Assembly: GCF_005116675.2 (NCBI RefSeq)
Contig: NZ_CP050699.1
Location: 1,139,001-1,203,000 of the forward strand
From: Desulfosediminicola ganghwensis
Lineage (GTDB): Bacteria > Desulfobacterota > Desulfobulbia > Desulfobulbales > Desulfocapsaceae
DNA: 64,000 nucleotides
Direction: 5' to 3'
Shown here one piece after another: positions 51,630-61,314 of the stretch (positions are counted from its first letter, which is position 1; every line of letters begins with the position of its first letter). Position numbers and translations under genes: made by a program. The notes beneath the pieces are model-generated. The model saw nothing but the letters and a program-made list of their open reading frames with translations. It had not been told where the DNA came from and did no database searches.

Positions 51630-52703
51630 ATGAAACGCTTTACAAAAGTAGCGGTAGTGGCTGCAGTGTGCCTGCTCGCAGCCTCCCCGGCAATGGCAGC
51701 AAAGAAGATTCGCTGGAAATTGGCGACCACTTGGTCATCAACCCTGACACCTTTGGCATCGGTTGCTCCACAAGTAGCTGAGATGGTCAAGGAAATGAGC
51801 GGCGGTAACTTTGAGATCCGTGTAGAAGGTTCAGAAAAACATAAAGCTCCTCTGGGAATTCTCGACATGGTTAAGGGCGGCCAGTACGAAATCGGCCACT
51901 CTGCAGCGTACTATTGGAAGGGCAAGGACATCACTTCCGTTTTCTTTACAACTGTACCTTTCGGTATGACCGCAGCTGAGCAGCAGTCCTGGCTGTACTA
52001 TGACAAGGGGATGGAGCTGCAGCAGAAAACCTTTGATAAATTCGATGTGCTCTCGTATCCAGGCGGCAACACCGGTGTTCAGATGGGTGGCTGGTTCCGT
52101 AAGGAAATCAATTCTCTTGAAGACCTGAAAGGCCTGAAAATGCGTATCCCGGGTCTGGCTGGTGAAGTTTTTGCCAAGCTTGGCGTTAACGTAACCAACA
52201 TTGCTCCCGGAGAACTTTACACCTCTCTTGATCGTGGCACCATCGATGCCCTTGAGTGGGTTGGTCCCGGTATGGATATCAAGATGGGTTTCCACAAGGT
52301 CGCCCCGTATTACTATACTGGCTGGCATGAGCCTGCCTCCGATATGCAGTTCCTGATCAACAAGCGTGCCTACGATAAACTGCCTCCTGAATATCAGGCG
52401 ATCCTGATAACAGCTATCAAGGCAGCCAATGCAGACATGTACTATGAAAACTTCAACGCTTCTGCCAAAGCCTGGGCCCAGATGAAGGCAGAGTATCCGA
52501 ACATTAAGGTAAAGACTTTCCCAGAGGAAGTTCTGAAGGCGATGAAGAAAGCGACTGACGAGGTTATGACCGGTTATGCCGCTGGCAATGCGGACTTCAA
52601 GGAAGTCTATGATTCCCAGCAGGGTTATATGAAAATGGCACGTGAGTGGACTAAAATGTCTGATTATTACTATATCCAGACAAGTGAAATGGTTGAAGAG
52701 TAA
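51630..52703 (+). CDS. TRAP transporter substrate-binding protein (system 2, 2-oxoacid/lactate type)
   Basis: Periplasmic TRAP receptor of 357 residues. Signal peptide about residues 1-23 (ASPAMA). The carboxylate arginine is in KMRIPGLAGEVFAKLGV (R172). The block EWVGPGMDIKMGFHKVAPYYY followed by GWHEPASDMQFLINK resembles TakP and the Thermus lactate receptor, so 2-oxoacids or lactate are likely ligands (family-based). The start has GGAGAGA 4-5 nt upstream. First gene of an operon with DctQ and DctM; a hairpin lies after it. Confidence 0.9.
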   Translation: MKRFTKVAVVAAVCLLAASPAMAAKKIRWKLATTWSSTLTPLASVAPQVAEMVKEMSGGNFEIRVEGSEKHKAPLGILDMVKGGQYEIGHSAAYYWKGKDITSVFFTTVPFGMTAAEQQSWLYYDKGMELQQKTFDKFDVLSYPGGNTGVQMGGWFRKEINSLEDLKGLKMRIPGLAGEVFAKLGVNVTNIAPGELYTSLDRGTIDALEWVGPGMDIKMGFHKVAPYYYTGWHEPASDMQFLINKRAYDKLPPEYQAILITAIKAANADMYYENFNASAKAWAQMKAEYPNIKVKTFPEEVLKAMKKATDEVMTGYAAGNADFKEVYDSQQGYMKMAREWTKMSDYYYIQTSEMVEE

Positions 52704-52812
52704 ATCTGATATTTGCTGATCCAGGAGTAAGGTGCAAATCTTTATTCCCGTATCAGAAATACGGTTACTCAGCATTTCCGGTTTGAAGTGCCGGTAGTTG
52801 CAGTGCTTTTAG

Positions 52813-52848
52813 CCGCCCCTCTTCCGCTGCCGGAGGATGGGCGGTTTT
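52813..52848 (+). terminator. terminator-like hairpin between dctP and dctQ (system 2)
   Basis: CCGCCC pairs with GGGCGG, with further pairing inside (CCG/CGG), followed by TTTTG. It resembles the placement seen in system 1 and would attenuate the membrane subunits. Confidence 0.65.
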
Positions 52849-52918
52849 GTTATGATGGTGTTGTATGTCGGAGAGCGAAAAGGATACCGGCAAACGCCAA
52901 TCTCAATGGAGCTTCATC

Positions 52919-53455
52919 ATGTTGGTCAGGGTCGAGCAATTTTACAAGCGGATAAACCGGGTCGCCGGGCGGGTACTGGCGGTTGTTCTGGTGCTGATGA
53001 CGGTCAACGTCTTTTTCGATGTCATCATGCGTTACTTTTTTCACAACAGTTCTGTGGGAATGCAGGAGATGGAGTGGCATCTCTTCTCCATCGTCATTCT
53101 TTTCGGTGTTTCTGTTTCTCTGTTGGAAGAGGAACATGTCCGGGTGGATTTTCTTTACGACAGGTTCAAACCTACCACCAGGGCCTTGATCAATATCTAT
53201 GGCACCATTTTTCTGCTTTTGCCGTTGGCTATGCTGATCTTTTTCGGTTCATTCGGCTTCGTCCGTGATGCCTGGGAGATCGGCGAAATCTCCGAAGATC
53301 CGGGCGGGTTGAAATATCGATGGCTTATCAAGGGAATGATCCCGATGGCCTTTGGCTATCTGATTTTTTCTTCGGTGGGGTATTTGGTGAAAAACATCAA
53401 TCTCTACCGGGTATTTCGGGAGAATGCGTCCGGTTCAGCTGGGGAGGTGAAGTAA
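52919..53455 (+). CDS. TRAP transporter small permease DctQ (system 2)
   Basis: Membrane subunit with four hydrophobic segments. NVFFDVIMRYFFHNS and EEEHVRVDFLYDRFKP are DctQ marks. Two starts are possible: ATG 52865 (196 residues, weak ribosome site) and ATG 52919 (178 residues) with GGAG 7 nt upstream, which I prefer. The stop shares one base with the dctM start. Confidence 0.85.
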   Translation: MLVRVEQFYKRINRVAGRVLAVVLVLMTVNVFFDVIMRYFFHNSSVGMQEMEWHLFSIVILFGVSVSLLEEEHVRVDFLYDRFKPTTRALINIYGTIFLLLPLAMLIFFGSFGFVRDAWEIGEISEDPGGLKYRWLIKGMIPMAFGYLIFSSVGYLVKNINLYRVFRENASGSAGEVK

Positions 53456-54789
53456 TGGTTGGTATTGTCATGTTCGCAGCGGCATTGATGATGCTGGTTG
53501 TCGGCTATCCGGTGGCGTTTACCTTCGGTTCTGTGGCGATTTTTTTCGGTATTTTCGCAGCGATTGTCGAACTGGTCCCTGATCTGAGCGTGATCTATGT
53601 GGCGGAAGAGTTTCTGCAGATGTTTTCCATGATGCCCTTTCGTATTTATACCATCATGAACAACACCATCCTGATGGCGGTGCCGCTCTTTATCTTCATG
53701 GGCATTATCCTGCAGAAGTCGGACCTTGCAGAACGTCTGCTGGAAGCGATGGGTACCCTGTTTGGTAAAATTCGTGGTGGTGTTGCGGTGAGCACCGTAC
53801 TGGTGGGAACGCTCCTGGCAGCTTCCACCGGTGTTGTTGGCGCCTCCGTCGTGGCAATGGGCGTTATTTCCCTGCCGGTTATGCTCAAGTACGGTTATTC
53901 CAAGCGTCTTGCCACCGGCACTATCTGTGCTTCAGGAACCTTAGGGCAGATTATCCCGCCTTCGATTGTACTGATCATTCTTGGCGACGTCTTTCAGCAG
54001 CCTGTGGGAGATCTGTTTCAGGCAGCTGTGAAGCCGGGCCTTATTCTGGTGGGTTGTTACATAATCTATATTCTCTGCATATCTTTTCTGGACAAGAGTG
54101 TCGCTCCGCCACTGCCACCGCGGGAAGGAACCAGATCGGCCAATATCGGTAAGGCGCTGAAGGCCATAGTTCCCCCCCTCACTCTTATAGTGATGGTGCT
54201 CGGTTCGATCTTTGCCGGTATCGCCACTCCGACGGAGTCCGCCGCAGTGGGTAGTATAGGTGCTATGACGCTGGCGGCGCTGTATCGTAAACTTTCCCTG
54301 AAAGTTGTCGAGCAATCGGCACTTGAGACAGTCAAGATCACGGCCATGGTGTTTGCTATCCTGATTGGCGCGACAGCCTTTTCCATGGTTTTTGTCTATT
54401 CAGGAGCAGATTATATAGTTGAAGATGCGCTGACCAGTCTTCCCGGCCAGAAATGGACCTTCCTGATTCTGTCGATGCTGGCGATTATGTTGCTCGGTTT
54501 TTTCATCGACTTCATCGAGATCAGTTATATCGTGGTGCCGATTCTGTTGCCCATATCAGCTGTGATCGGCCTCGATCCACTCTGGTTTGCTATCCTGATC
54601 GCCATGAATCTGCAAACCTCTTTTCTAACGCCGCCTTTTGGTTTTTCACTCTTTTACCTGAAGGGGGTCTGCCCCCCCGAGGTGCGAACCACCGATATTT
54701 ACAGGGGAGTGATACCCTTTATCATTATTCAGGTAATGGTGTTGCTCTCCATCGTTGTCTTTCCGGCTTTTTACGGTTTTAACGTTTGA
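53455..54789 (+). CDS. TRAP transporter large permease DctM (system 2)
   Basis: Translocation subunit of 444 residues with about twelve helices. Motifs: PLFIFMGIILQKSDLAERLL, GTLGQIIPPSIVLIILGDVFQQP, and LQTSFLTPPFGFSLFYLKG near the end. The reading frame is open upstream to 53320 within dctQ, but GGGGAGG lies 8 nt before the ATG at 53455, which overlaps the dctQ stop by one base. A strong terminator follows. Confidence 0.93.
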   Translation: MVGIVMFAAALMMLVVGYPVAFTFGSVAIFFGIFAAIVELVPDLSVIYVAEEFLQMFSMMPFRIYTIMNNTILMAVPLFIFMGIILQKSDLAERLLEAMGTLFGKIRGGVAVSTVLVGTLLAASTGVVGASVVAMGVISLPVMLKYGYSKRLATGTICASGTLGQIIPPSIVLIILGDVFQQPVGDLFQAAVKPGLILVGCYIIYILCISFLDKSVAPPLPPREGTRSANIGKALKAIVPPLTLIVMVLGSIFAGIATPTESAAVGSIGAMTLAALYRKLSLKVVEQSALETVKITAMVFAILIGATAFSMVFVYSGADYIVEDALTSLPGQKWTFLILSMLAIMLLGFFIDFIEISYIVVPILLPISAVIGLDPLWFAILIAMNLQTSFLTPPFGFSLFYLKGVCPPEVRTTDIYRGVIPFIIIQVMVLLSIVVFPAFYGFNV

Positions 54790-54806
54790 TAGCTGATTAA
54801 AAGAGA

Positions 54807-54854
54807 AAACAGAAAAGGCGTCTGCTTGCAGTTGAGCAGACGCCTTTTCTGTTT
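54807..54854. terminator. bidirectional terminator, 20-bp stem
   Basis: AAACAGAAAAGGCGTCTGCT pairs perfectly with its complement at 54835-54854 around an 8-nt loop. A-rich left and T-rich right flanks serve dctM (plus) and arginase (minus). Confidence 0.93.
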
Positions 54855-54865
54855 CCGGCAGACGG

Positions 54866-55759
54866 CTAGATAATTGATTTGCCAAAGAGTGAAGCTACCA
54901 GTGAGACTGCCATCTCGGCGGAGCGGTTACTGATATCGAGAATCGGGTTAATCTCCATCATGTCCAGGGAAATGAGTTTATTTGAGTCGGCGATAGTCTC
55001 CATAATGAGCTGGCCTTCCCGGTAGGTAAGGCCGCCAAGGGAAGGAGTGCCGACCCCCGGCACCTCGATGGGGTCCATCGAGTCCATGTCGAAGCTGACA
55101 TGGATTTTTGGCAGATGTGAGAGGGTGTCCAGCGCTTTGAGCAGGATAGTGTGCATGCCGAGCTCATCAATATCGCGCATGGTGAAAATGGTGCAACCCG
55201 ATTTTTTCATCAGCCTCTTTTCCGGCGGATCGAGATCGCGAACACCGATAATCACCACATGCTCAGGGGCAATTTTGGCACCGGGCCGTCCCAGGTTGAC
55301 GAGTTGTTCCGGGCCTTGACCAAGGAGCACAGCTAAAGACATTCCATGCACATTCTTGCTTTCAGAGGTGTCTGGTGTATGGAAATCACCGTGGGCATCA
55401 ATCCAGATTATGCCCACAGCCTCGTTATGCGTTATACCGCCTATGGTGCCTATGGAGGCAGAATGATCACCACCCAGAAAAATTGGGATCTCGCCATTTT
55501 GCACCGCCTCTCTGCCAAGCTTATAGGCTGATTCGCAGGCTATCCGAATCGGTTCAATGCGATCCTGCAGCCCGGTTGTTTTAAGGCTGTAGTGGCCTGG
55601 AATGACGATGTCGCCGCTGTCGGTTATGCTGTGGCCAAGTTCCTGCAAGGTGTGAGTCAGCCCCGCATAGCGGATGGCGCTCGGCCCCATATCGACTCCA
55701 CGCTGGCGTTGGCCCAGATCCATTGGCACGCCGATAATACGAACCTTTCTGCCTTTCAT
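54866..55759 (-). CDS. rocF: arginase
   Basis: Hydrolyses L-arginine to L-ornithine and urea with a binuclear manganese centre. 297 residues, the bacterial length. Motifs: [58 protein letters not shown] and GGLTYREG, which supply all the metal-binding Asp/His residues. Start ATG 55759 gives the usual [12 protein letters not shown] opening; a GTG nine bases upstream is also open and the ribosome site (GGGG) serves both. It lies downstream of the ornithine cyclodeaminase-like gene, giving an arginine-to-proline route. Confidence 0.93.
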   Translation of the reverse strand: MKGRKVRIIGVPMDLGQRQRGVDMGPSAIRYAGLTHTLQELGHSITDSGDIVIPGHYSLKTTGLQDRIEPIRIACESAYKLGREAVQNGEIPIFLGGDHSASIGTIGGITHNEAVGIIWIDAHGDFHTPDTSESKNVHGMSLAVLLGQGPEQLVNLGRPGAKIAPEHVVIIGVRDLDPPEKRLMKKSGCTIFTMRDIDELGMHTILLKALDTLSHLPKIHVSFDMDSMDPIEVPGVGTPSLGGLTYREGQLIMETIADSNKLISLDMMEINPILDISNRSAEMAVSLVASLFGKSII

Positions 55760-55813
55760 CCGGTTCACCCCACAGGAGATGTTTTTTTTTCTTTCTGTTC
55801 GTTCCTCTTTCTT

Positions 55814-55888
55814 CTAACTGTCAAAGTCAGATAAGGATCTTTTCATTGCAATTCTGATAGCCATCAGATCGCCCTGGCTGTGGCTCAT
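55814..55888 (-). CDS. candidate 24-residue small ORF between OCD and arginase
   Basis: MSHSQGDLMAIRIAMKRSLS plus DFDS, with AGGAAA 5-6 nt upstream of the ATG, in the gap between two co-directional genes. I recognise no family; it may be a chance ORF. Confidence 0.25.
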   Translation of the reverse strand: MSHSQGDLMAIRIAMKRSLSDFDS

Positions 55889-55903
55889 TGGGGTTTCCTG
55901 TCA

Positions 55904-56995
55904 CTAACATTCCTGAAGATGGTTCCAGAGATTGACAATGAAATCCTGTACATTGGTCAAGATTGCCTTGGCCTGGGCAGAACCGCGGTTGGCAAGCTTG
56001 TCGGCGCTGAACTCTGACATGTCGACAATATAAAAGTAGACCGGGCGGATGGTGCCATCGTCCTGAATCTTGTAACTCGGGGTCATATTGCCGAACGCGA
56101 TGGAGTGCAGCTGGGTGGCCATGGTGATTACCGTGGTGGCGCGGCGGGCGTGCTTGCGCATACTATCCTGGGCGTCGTAGACGTTGCCGATTACCTCGGG
56201 CATGGGGCCGTCATCCCTGATGGAGCCGGCCAGGATGTATGGTACGTTCTGTTTTTCACATGCGTACATGATACCATCCTTGATCTCCATATCTTCCAGC
56301 GCCTGTTTGATGGACCCGGCCTTGCGAACATCATTGAGAATATCGAGATGGTTGTAATGCCCGAGGGGTTGCAGCGCCTGGCTGTAGATATTCTGGCCGA
56401 GACCGGTGCCGAAATGCGCTGCCTCAATGTCGTGGGTGGCAAGTGCATTTCCGGCCAACAGAGCGTGGCAGAAACCGTTTTCAATCAGCCCCTGCATGGC
56501 GTCGCGGCTGTCCTTGTCGAAGGCGACAGCCGGTCCCAGCACCCAGACGATATGGCCATGGTCCCGGTCATGTTTCAATATCTCGTAGAGGCTGTCGTAA
56601 GAGTGGGAAAATGGGGTCTCTCTGGTGCCGCGCGATCTGAATGTGAACTTGTCTTCGCTCTCTTTTTTCTCGCTGAAGCACTTGTCGTGGACATAGATGC
56701 CTTCTTCGCCATTTTCGGTTCTGCCTGTGACAACCATATCTCCATGCTGCAGGCGTCTTGCCTCAACTACCTCGAACTCCCCATCTTTGAAGACCAGTAC
56801 CGCATCCATCCGCCCTTCAGGAGCAAGTTTCCACTCACCGCTCTCAATTTTGATATATTCCGGAAAATTGGATGTGGCATGGTAGTTGGCTGGAGCGATG
56901 CCGCTTGCGGGTGCTGGTCGCATCTGGGCTGCAGGTGCATCCATGAAATGCGATTGGCTGAAATCGGGGGTGTTGTAGAAGAGAGTAAGTGCCAT
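55904..56995 (-). CDS. TIGR00300/LOR-SDH-domain ornithine cyclodeaminase-like protein
   Basis: 363 residues of the LOR/SDH (TIGR00300) family, shown in methanogens to be an ornithine cyclodeaminase (ornithine to proline plus ammonia) and forming the C-terminal part of cyanobacterial ArgZ/AgrE. Segments seen: an N-terminal EARRLQHGDMVVTGRTENGEEGI, FCHALLAGNALATHDIEAAHFGTGLG, QNVPYILAGSIRDDGPMPEV and the C-terminal VDMSEFSADKLANRGSAQA. It is not the mu-crystallin-type cyclodeaminase. The N-terminal 45 residues (an FMDAPAAQMRPAPASG-type linker) are low complexity and may be an extension. GAGG lies 6 nt before the ATG. Upstream of arginase in one operon. Confidence 0.8.
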   Translation of the reverse strand: MALTLFYNTPDFSQSHFMDAPAAQMRPAPASGIAPANYHATSNFPEYIKIESGEWKLAPEGRMDAVLVFKDGEFEVVEARRLQHGDMVVTGRTENGEEGIYVHDKCFSEKKESEDKFTFRSRGTRETPFSHSYDSLYEILKHDRDHGHIVWVLGPAVAFDKDSRDAMQGLIENGFCHALLAGNALATHDIEAAHFGTGLGQNIYSQALQPLGHYNHLDILNDVRKAGSIKQALEDMEIKDGIMYACEKQNVPYILAGSIRDDGPMPEVIGNVYDAQDSMRKHARRATTVITMATQLHSIAFGNMTPSYKIQDDGTIRPVYFYIVDMSEFSADKLANRGSAQAKAILTNVQDFIVNLWNHLQEC

Positions 56996-57352
56996 TGATC
57001 ACCTCGTGAGCTGAAAGTGCAGTGAGCGACGTCCTGTGGACGTCTGGGTTCAATACCATGAGTATACTCGTAAATATAGAAAAATACATGGTTAAAGACA
57101 GGTCGGCCCGGGGCTGTAACGTTCTGTTCCGGCCCTGCAATTGGCGGCGCTGCTTCCCTCATTTTCCCTGGTATTCGCCCGTGGTGCAAGTCGGCGGCTC
57201 CCCAGTCGACAAAATATTTCAAAAGACCACCCCACCATTTAGCCACCCTGCTTGACCAGTAGAAATAAGATGACATATAGTTATGTGATGACACAATTTT
57301 TCCGGTGGATTGTTTATATATCTGTAGGCTTAAGTGTGCGGGGGCTTCGTGT
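56996..57352. other. divergent region between OCD and acyltransferase genes
   Basis: A stretch of 357 nt without a recognised gene; presumably two promoters. No repeat or RNA seen. Confidence 0.35.
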
Positions 57353-59533
57353 ATGAATCGATCCGCGTATCTGACCACTGGCCTTGCCATTAAAGCACTC
57401 TCCAACCTGACCAAGGCTGATGTTGCCCTGCACGATATCGAGCATATTCCCGATGCGCCGACTATCTTCGTGATTAATCATTTCACCCGGCTTGAGACCG
57501 TTCTGCTCCCATATCATATTTATAAGCTCACCAATCTTCCTGTATGGTCTCTCGCTCACTCCGGTTTGTTTCAAGGTGGCCTTCGCACCTTCCTTGATAT
57601 GGTGGGCGCCGTTTCCACCGACGATCCCAAGCGCGACGAGTTGATCGTTCGCAGCCTCCTTACCGGAGAAGCACATTGGATAATTTTCCCCGAAGGCAGC
57701 ATGCTCAAGACCAAGCAGATAACCCACGGCGGCAAGTACATGCTCACCTCGGCCACAGGAGTGCGTAAGCCGCATACCGGAGCTGCCGCCCTGGCTCTTC
57801 GCAGTGAACTGTTCCGGCAGTTTCTCTGGCAGAAAGCAGAGGATAAAGAAGATGACTCAATGGAGTTGCTGAATTTTTTCAACCTTGAGTCGATTCATCA
57901 GGTACGTAAGGCAACCACCCATATTGTACCGGTGAATGTCACCTATTACCCGATACGGGCCAGGGAGAACCTTCTCTCAAGTCTGGCCTCCAAGATGGTG
58001 CGTGATATTTCGGAACGGACGGTAGAAGAGATCATGACCGAAGGCACTATGCTGCTGTCCGGTGTGGATATCGATGTGCGCTTCGGCAAGGCGATCGCTA
58101 TTTCTGAATATCTTGGTAATGGCAGGATCAAACGCGAGCTCGCAAAAGAAAAAATCGACGGGTTCCTGCTTTCACCTGAGCTGAAGAGTCGAATGCGTGA
58201 ACTTTCAGAAAAGATCATGCAGCGATATATGGGGGATATTTATTCACTGACGACGGTGAATCACGAGCATCTTTTCGCTTCAGTCCTGAGGCGTTATCCC
58301 CAGGCAAAAATTACGGAACTTGAGCTGAGGCAGCGGGTTTTCCTGATGGCCAACCGGGTAGGTGAGATGAAGAACTGCGAAAAATGTCTGCACAGTACTT
58401 TGCAGGGCAGCCAGTCTCACCTGTTGACTGATGACAGGTACTCAAGTTACGAAAATTTTCTGAAGCTGGCCGTAGATAAAGGGGTTCTGGTCCGTGATGG
58501 GGATATGCTGTACCAGGACAGAACCCGCCTAACCACCCCGATCAGTTTTCACCGTGGCCGGATAGACAACCCCATAGAGGTGATGGCCAACGAACTGGAG
58601 CCGCTTGAGTGGTTGAGCGGGCCTCTCAATTATCATGCTCTGCAGCCGGCATCGATGCTCCGCTTCAACATCGCCCGCTACCTCCTGGCCCGTGATCGCC
58701 GGAGGTTTGAGGAGGATTACCATGCGTACGGGTACGGGGATGACCTGGAGCGCAAGAGTTTCGGTAAGCCGTTTCTGCTGCCAAGTTGGCGCGGCTGGCG
58801 GCGTAAGCTCGGAGTAGTGTTGATTCACAGCTATATGTCGTCACCGGAAGAGATGCGAAGTCTTGGCAATCACCTCCGGCGAGAAGGTCTGTGGGTATAT
58901 GTTGTGCGGCTACCCGGCCATGGAACCTCGTCCCGTGATCTGGCGATACGCTCCTGCGATGAGTGGACAGAGGCAGTAGAGGACGCCTATGTACTGATGA
59001 GCACGATCTGTGAAAAAGTGGTCTTTTGCGGCATCTCACTTGGTGCGGGGCTGGCCCTTGATGTCGCAGGCAGGGCGCCGGCGGCAGCCGGTGTGGTGGC
59101 AATCTGCCCACCCTTGAAGCTCAGTGATTATTCCACCAATTTCATGCCCGCGATCGACGTATGGAACAGAATGGTCACCAGGGTCCGAGGCACCAGTACC
59201 GATCCCTATTTTGAATTTGTGGCCGATAATCCGCATATCGCGTACCGACGTAACCCTTTTACGGGAATACGGGAAGTGGGCAGGTTCCTGGTCAAGATGG
59301 AAGATATCCTGCGGGCGGTGCGGGTGCCTTCATTCGTTCTTCATACAGAGCAGGACCCGGTGGTCAGCAAGAAGGCGGGCAGAAACGTCTATAAAAAGTT
59401 GCGGGTTGAAAATAAGCAGTTCACTGTCTTTAACCTGAAACGCCATATTATCATCAACGGTGAAGGGGCGGATCTGGTGCACCGGAATATTAGTGATTTT
59501 ATAAATCAGCTCAGTCGGCCTCAGTCCCCGTAG
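57353..59533 (+). CDS. PlsC-like acyltransferase fused to alpha/beta hydrolase
   Basis: 726 residues, two enzyme halves. N-terminal PlsC-type acyltransferase: the HX4D motif is NHFTRLET, so H43 is kept but the aspartate is glutamate (E48); FPEGS near 105-109 is the second block. Middle linker region about 240-470 is unassigned. C-terminal alpha/beta hydrolase: VVLIHSYMSSPEEM and LPGHGTS (oxyanion loop), nucleophile GISLG (S562), acid D668 (TEQDPVV) and H698 (KRHIII). It may transfer and hydrolyse acyl groups on lipids. The frame is open to 57305, but ATG 57353 is the first ATG with a G-rich site. The end overlaps the converging acyl-CoA synthetase gene by 13 nt. Confidence 0.82.
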   Translation: MNRSAYLTTGLAIKALSNLTKADVALHDIEHIPDAPTIFVINHFTRLETVLLPYHIYKLTNLPVWSLAHSGLFQGGLRTFLDMVGAVSTDDPKRDELIVRSLLTGEAHWIIFPEGSMLKTKQITHGGKYMLTSATGVRKPHTGAAALALRSELFRQFLWQKAEDKEDDSMELLNFFNLESIHQVRKATTHIVPVNVTYYPIRARENLLSSLASKMVRDISERTVEEIMTEGTMLLSGVDIDVRFGKAIAISEYLGNGRIKRELAKEKIDGFLLSPELKSRMRELSEKIMQRYMGDIYSLTTVNHEHLFASVLRRYPQAKITELELRQRVFLMANRVGEMKNCEKCLHSTLQGSQSHLLTDDRYSSYENFLKLAVDKGVLVRDGDMLYQDRTRLTTPISFHRGRIDNPIEVMANELEPLEWLSGPLNYHALQPASMLRFNIARYLLARDRRRFEEDYHAYGYGDDLERKSFGKPFLLPSWRGWRRKLGVVLIHSYMSSPEEMRSLGNHLRREGLWVYVVRLPGHGTSSRDLAIRSCDEWTEAVEDAYVLMSTICEKVVFCGISLGAGLALDVAGRAPAAAGVVAICPPLKLSDYSTNFMPAIDVWNRMVTRVRGTSTDPYFEFVADNPHIAYRRNPFTGIREVGRFLVKMEDILRAVRVPSFVLHTEQDPVVSKKAGRNVYKKLRVENKQFTVFNLKRHIIINGEGADLVHRNISDFINQLSRPQSP

Positions 59534-61314
59534 ATCGTATCGATTTCATCCTGCAGGTGGTTCATGATGCTTTTGCGTTTCAACTTCATGGTGGGAGTTA
59601 ACAGCCCGCTCTGCACTGTCCATGGCTCAAGCGAGAGAACCGCATGTTTGATAAAGGTGGGGCCCGGCAGTCCATGGAGCAATTTCTCAACCCGCGAAAG
59701 GATAACCTTCTGCACAATCTCCTGATTCAAGGCCGAGGCGTCGTGGGCAACTCCAATCTCTTTAGCGAGTATTTCCCACCGATCCCTGGCGAGGACAGCC
59801 AGGAGCACCAGATAGGGTTTGCCTTCACCGATAATCATTGTCTGTTCAAAAAGCGGATCAAGGGAGATTGCCTGTTCGACATCGCCGGGTGAGACCTTCA
59901 GGCCATTGCTGAGCACGATGATATCCTTCAATCGCCCGGTGATATAGATATGTTCATCAATGATTTTCACCTTGTCACCGGTGTGAATCCAGCCCTCAGT
60001 GTCAATAGTCTCTGCGGTAGCTTCCGGTCTGTTCCAGTAACCGAGCATAACAGATGGTCCGCGGGCCAGCAGTTCATCGTGTTCTCCGATTTTCACCTCG
60101 AAGCCGGGGATTGGGCGGCCGACGCTGGCGGGAATGTTATGGGCGGGTGTGTTGACGCTGATAACCGGGCTGGTTTCGGTTAAGCCGTACCCTTGATAGA
60201 TGGGCAGGCCGAGACCGATAAACACCTTGGCGATATCGGCTGAAAGAGGCGCACCGCCACTTATGATGACCCTGAGCCTGCCACCGAGCCTGGTGCGCAC
60301 CTTTTTTGCTACCAATAGGTCGGTCAGCGGTTGCAGTAACTGGCCCGGACACCACTTGGCCCGGTTCTGGCTGATTTCGAATTTATGCCAGCCGAGACGT
60401 ACCGCAGTCTCAAAAAGCTTCCTGATTACAGGTGGTTTTGCCTCCAAGTCATGCTGTATTTTGCTGTAGATCTTTTCGAATATCCGGGGCACGGATACCA
60501 GCACGGTGGGTTTTATGTGGCGTATATCTTCGGCAAGATCTGGGATAGAGCGGGCAAATGCCACGCTGGAACCAGACATCATCGGCATATAATAGCCGGC
60601 GCATCTTTCCAGCATATGGGAGAGAGGTAGAAAGGAGAGAAAGATGTCGGAAGGATAGCAGTCGATGCACTGCAGGCCGGTATAGGCGTTATTGATGATA
60701 TTGTTATGGCTGAGCATAACTCCCTTGGGCCGGCCGGTGGTGCCTGAGGTGTAGACAATTGTTGCTGTGTCTTCCGGGGATACCGATAACTCGGGGATGT
60801 CTTCCGCCTTCTCTGGTAGCCAGTCTGAAATGCAGGCTATACGAGGGTCGTCTTTTACCTGGTGACAGAAATCAATGGTAATTATTCGTTTCAGGCTCTC
60901 AATCTGGTTGAACACCGGAGAGAGATGATCCCAGCAGGTCGATCCCGGACATAGAAAGAGCCTGGCCCCGGTGTCTTTCATGATATAGCCGATGTTTTCG
61001 GGTCGATCATTGACATAGAGCGGAACCACGATCAACCCCAGCGACTGGGCTGCGATATCGAAATAGACCCACTCCGGGCAGTTCGGCAGCATCAGCGCGA
61101 TTCTCTCTCCGGGTGCCAACTGTTCACCGGCCAGGGCTGCGCGCCATTGCGTTACGTGCTGGTATGCTTCCTGCCACTTCAGGGTGTGCCATTGACCGCT
61201 GATTGTGTTGCAGTAGCGGTAGGCTTTACCATGGGGAGTGCGCTGCACGCGCTCTTTGAACAGATCATAGAGGGTGGGGGCTTCCCGGGGAGATATGAGG
61301 TCAGTGTGTGTCAT
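59521..61314 (-). CDS. long-chain fatty-acyl-CoA synthetase (AMP-forming)
   Basis: Activates long-chain fatty acids to acyl-CoA. 597 residues, of the FadD15/Acsl-like branch. Motifs: P-loop IVYTSGTTGRPKGVMLSH (near 190-207), GYGLTETSPV, GYWNRPEATAETI, and ITGRLKDIIVLSNGLKV with the hinge and catalytic lysine region. AAGGAG lies 9 nt before the ATG. Converges with the PlsC-hydrolase gene, overlapping by 13 nt; both deal with acyl groups, which suggests a shared lipid pathway, though they are transcribed in opposite directions. Confidence 0.9.
   Translation of the reverse strand: MTHTDLISPREAPTLYDLFKERVQRTPHGKAYRYCNTISGQWHTLKWQEAYQHVTQWRAALAGEQLAPGERIALMLPNCPEWVYFDIAAQSLGLIVVPLYVNDRPENIGYIMKDTGARLFLCPGSTCWDHLSPVFNQIESLKRIITIDFCHQVKDDPRIACISDWLPEKAEDIPELSVSPEDTATIVYTSGTTGRPKGVMLSHNNIINNAYTGLQCIDCYPSDIFLSFLPLSHMLERCAGYYMPMMSGSSVAFARSIPDLAEDIRHIKPTVLVSVPRIFEKIYSKIQHDLEAKPPVIRKLFETAVRLGWHKFEISQNRAKWCPGQLLQPLTDLLVAKKVRTRLGGRLRVIISGGAPLSADIAKVFIGLGLPIYQGYGLTETSPVISVNTPAHNIPASVGRPIPGFEVKIGEHDELLARGPSVMLGYWNRPEATAETIDTEGWIHTGDKVKIIDEHIYITGRLKDIIVLSNGLKVSPGDVEQAISLDPLFEQTMIIGEGKPYLVLLAVLARDRWEILAKEIGVAHDASALNQEIVQKVILSRVEKLLHGLPGPTFIKHAVLSLEPWTVQSGLLTPTMKLKRKSIMNHLQDEIDTIYGD

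Noticed and set aside
56105-56998. 297-codon open frame opposite the cyclodeaminase gene
   Set aside because: No ribosome site or motif; the minus-strand gene matches a known family.
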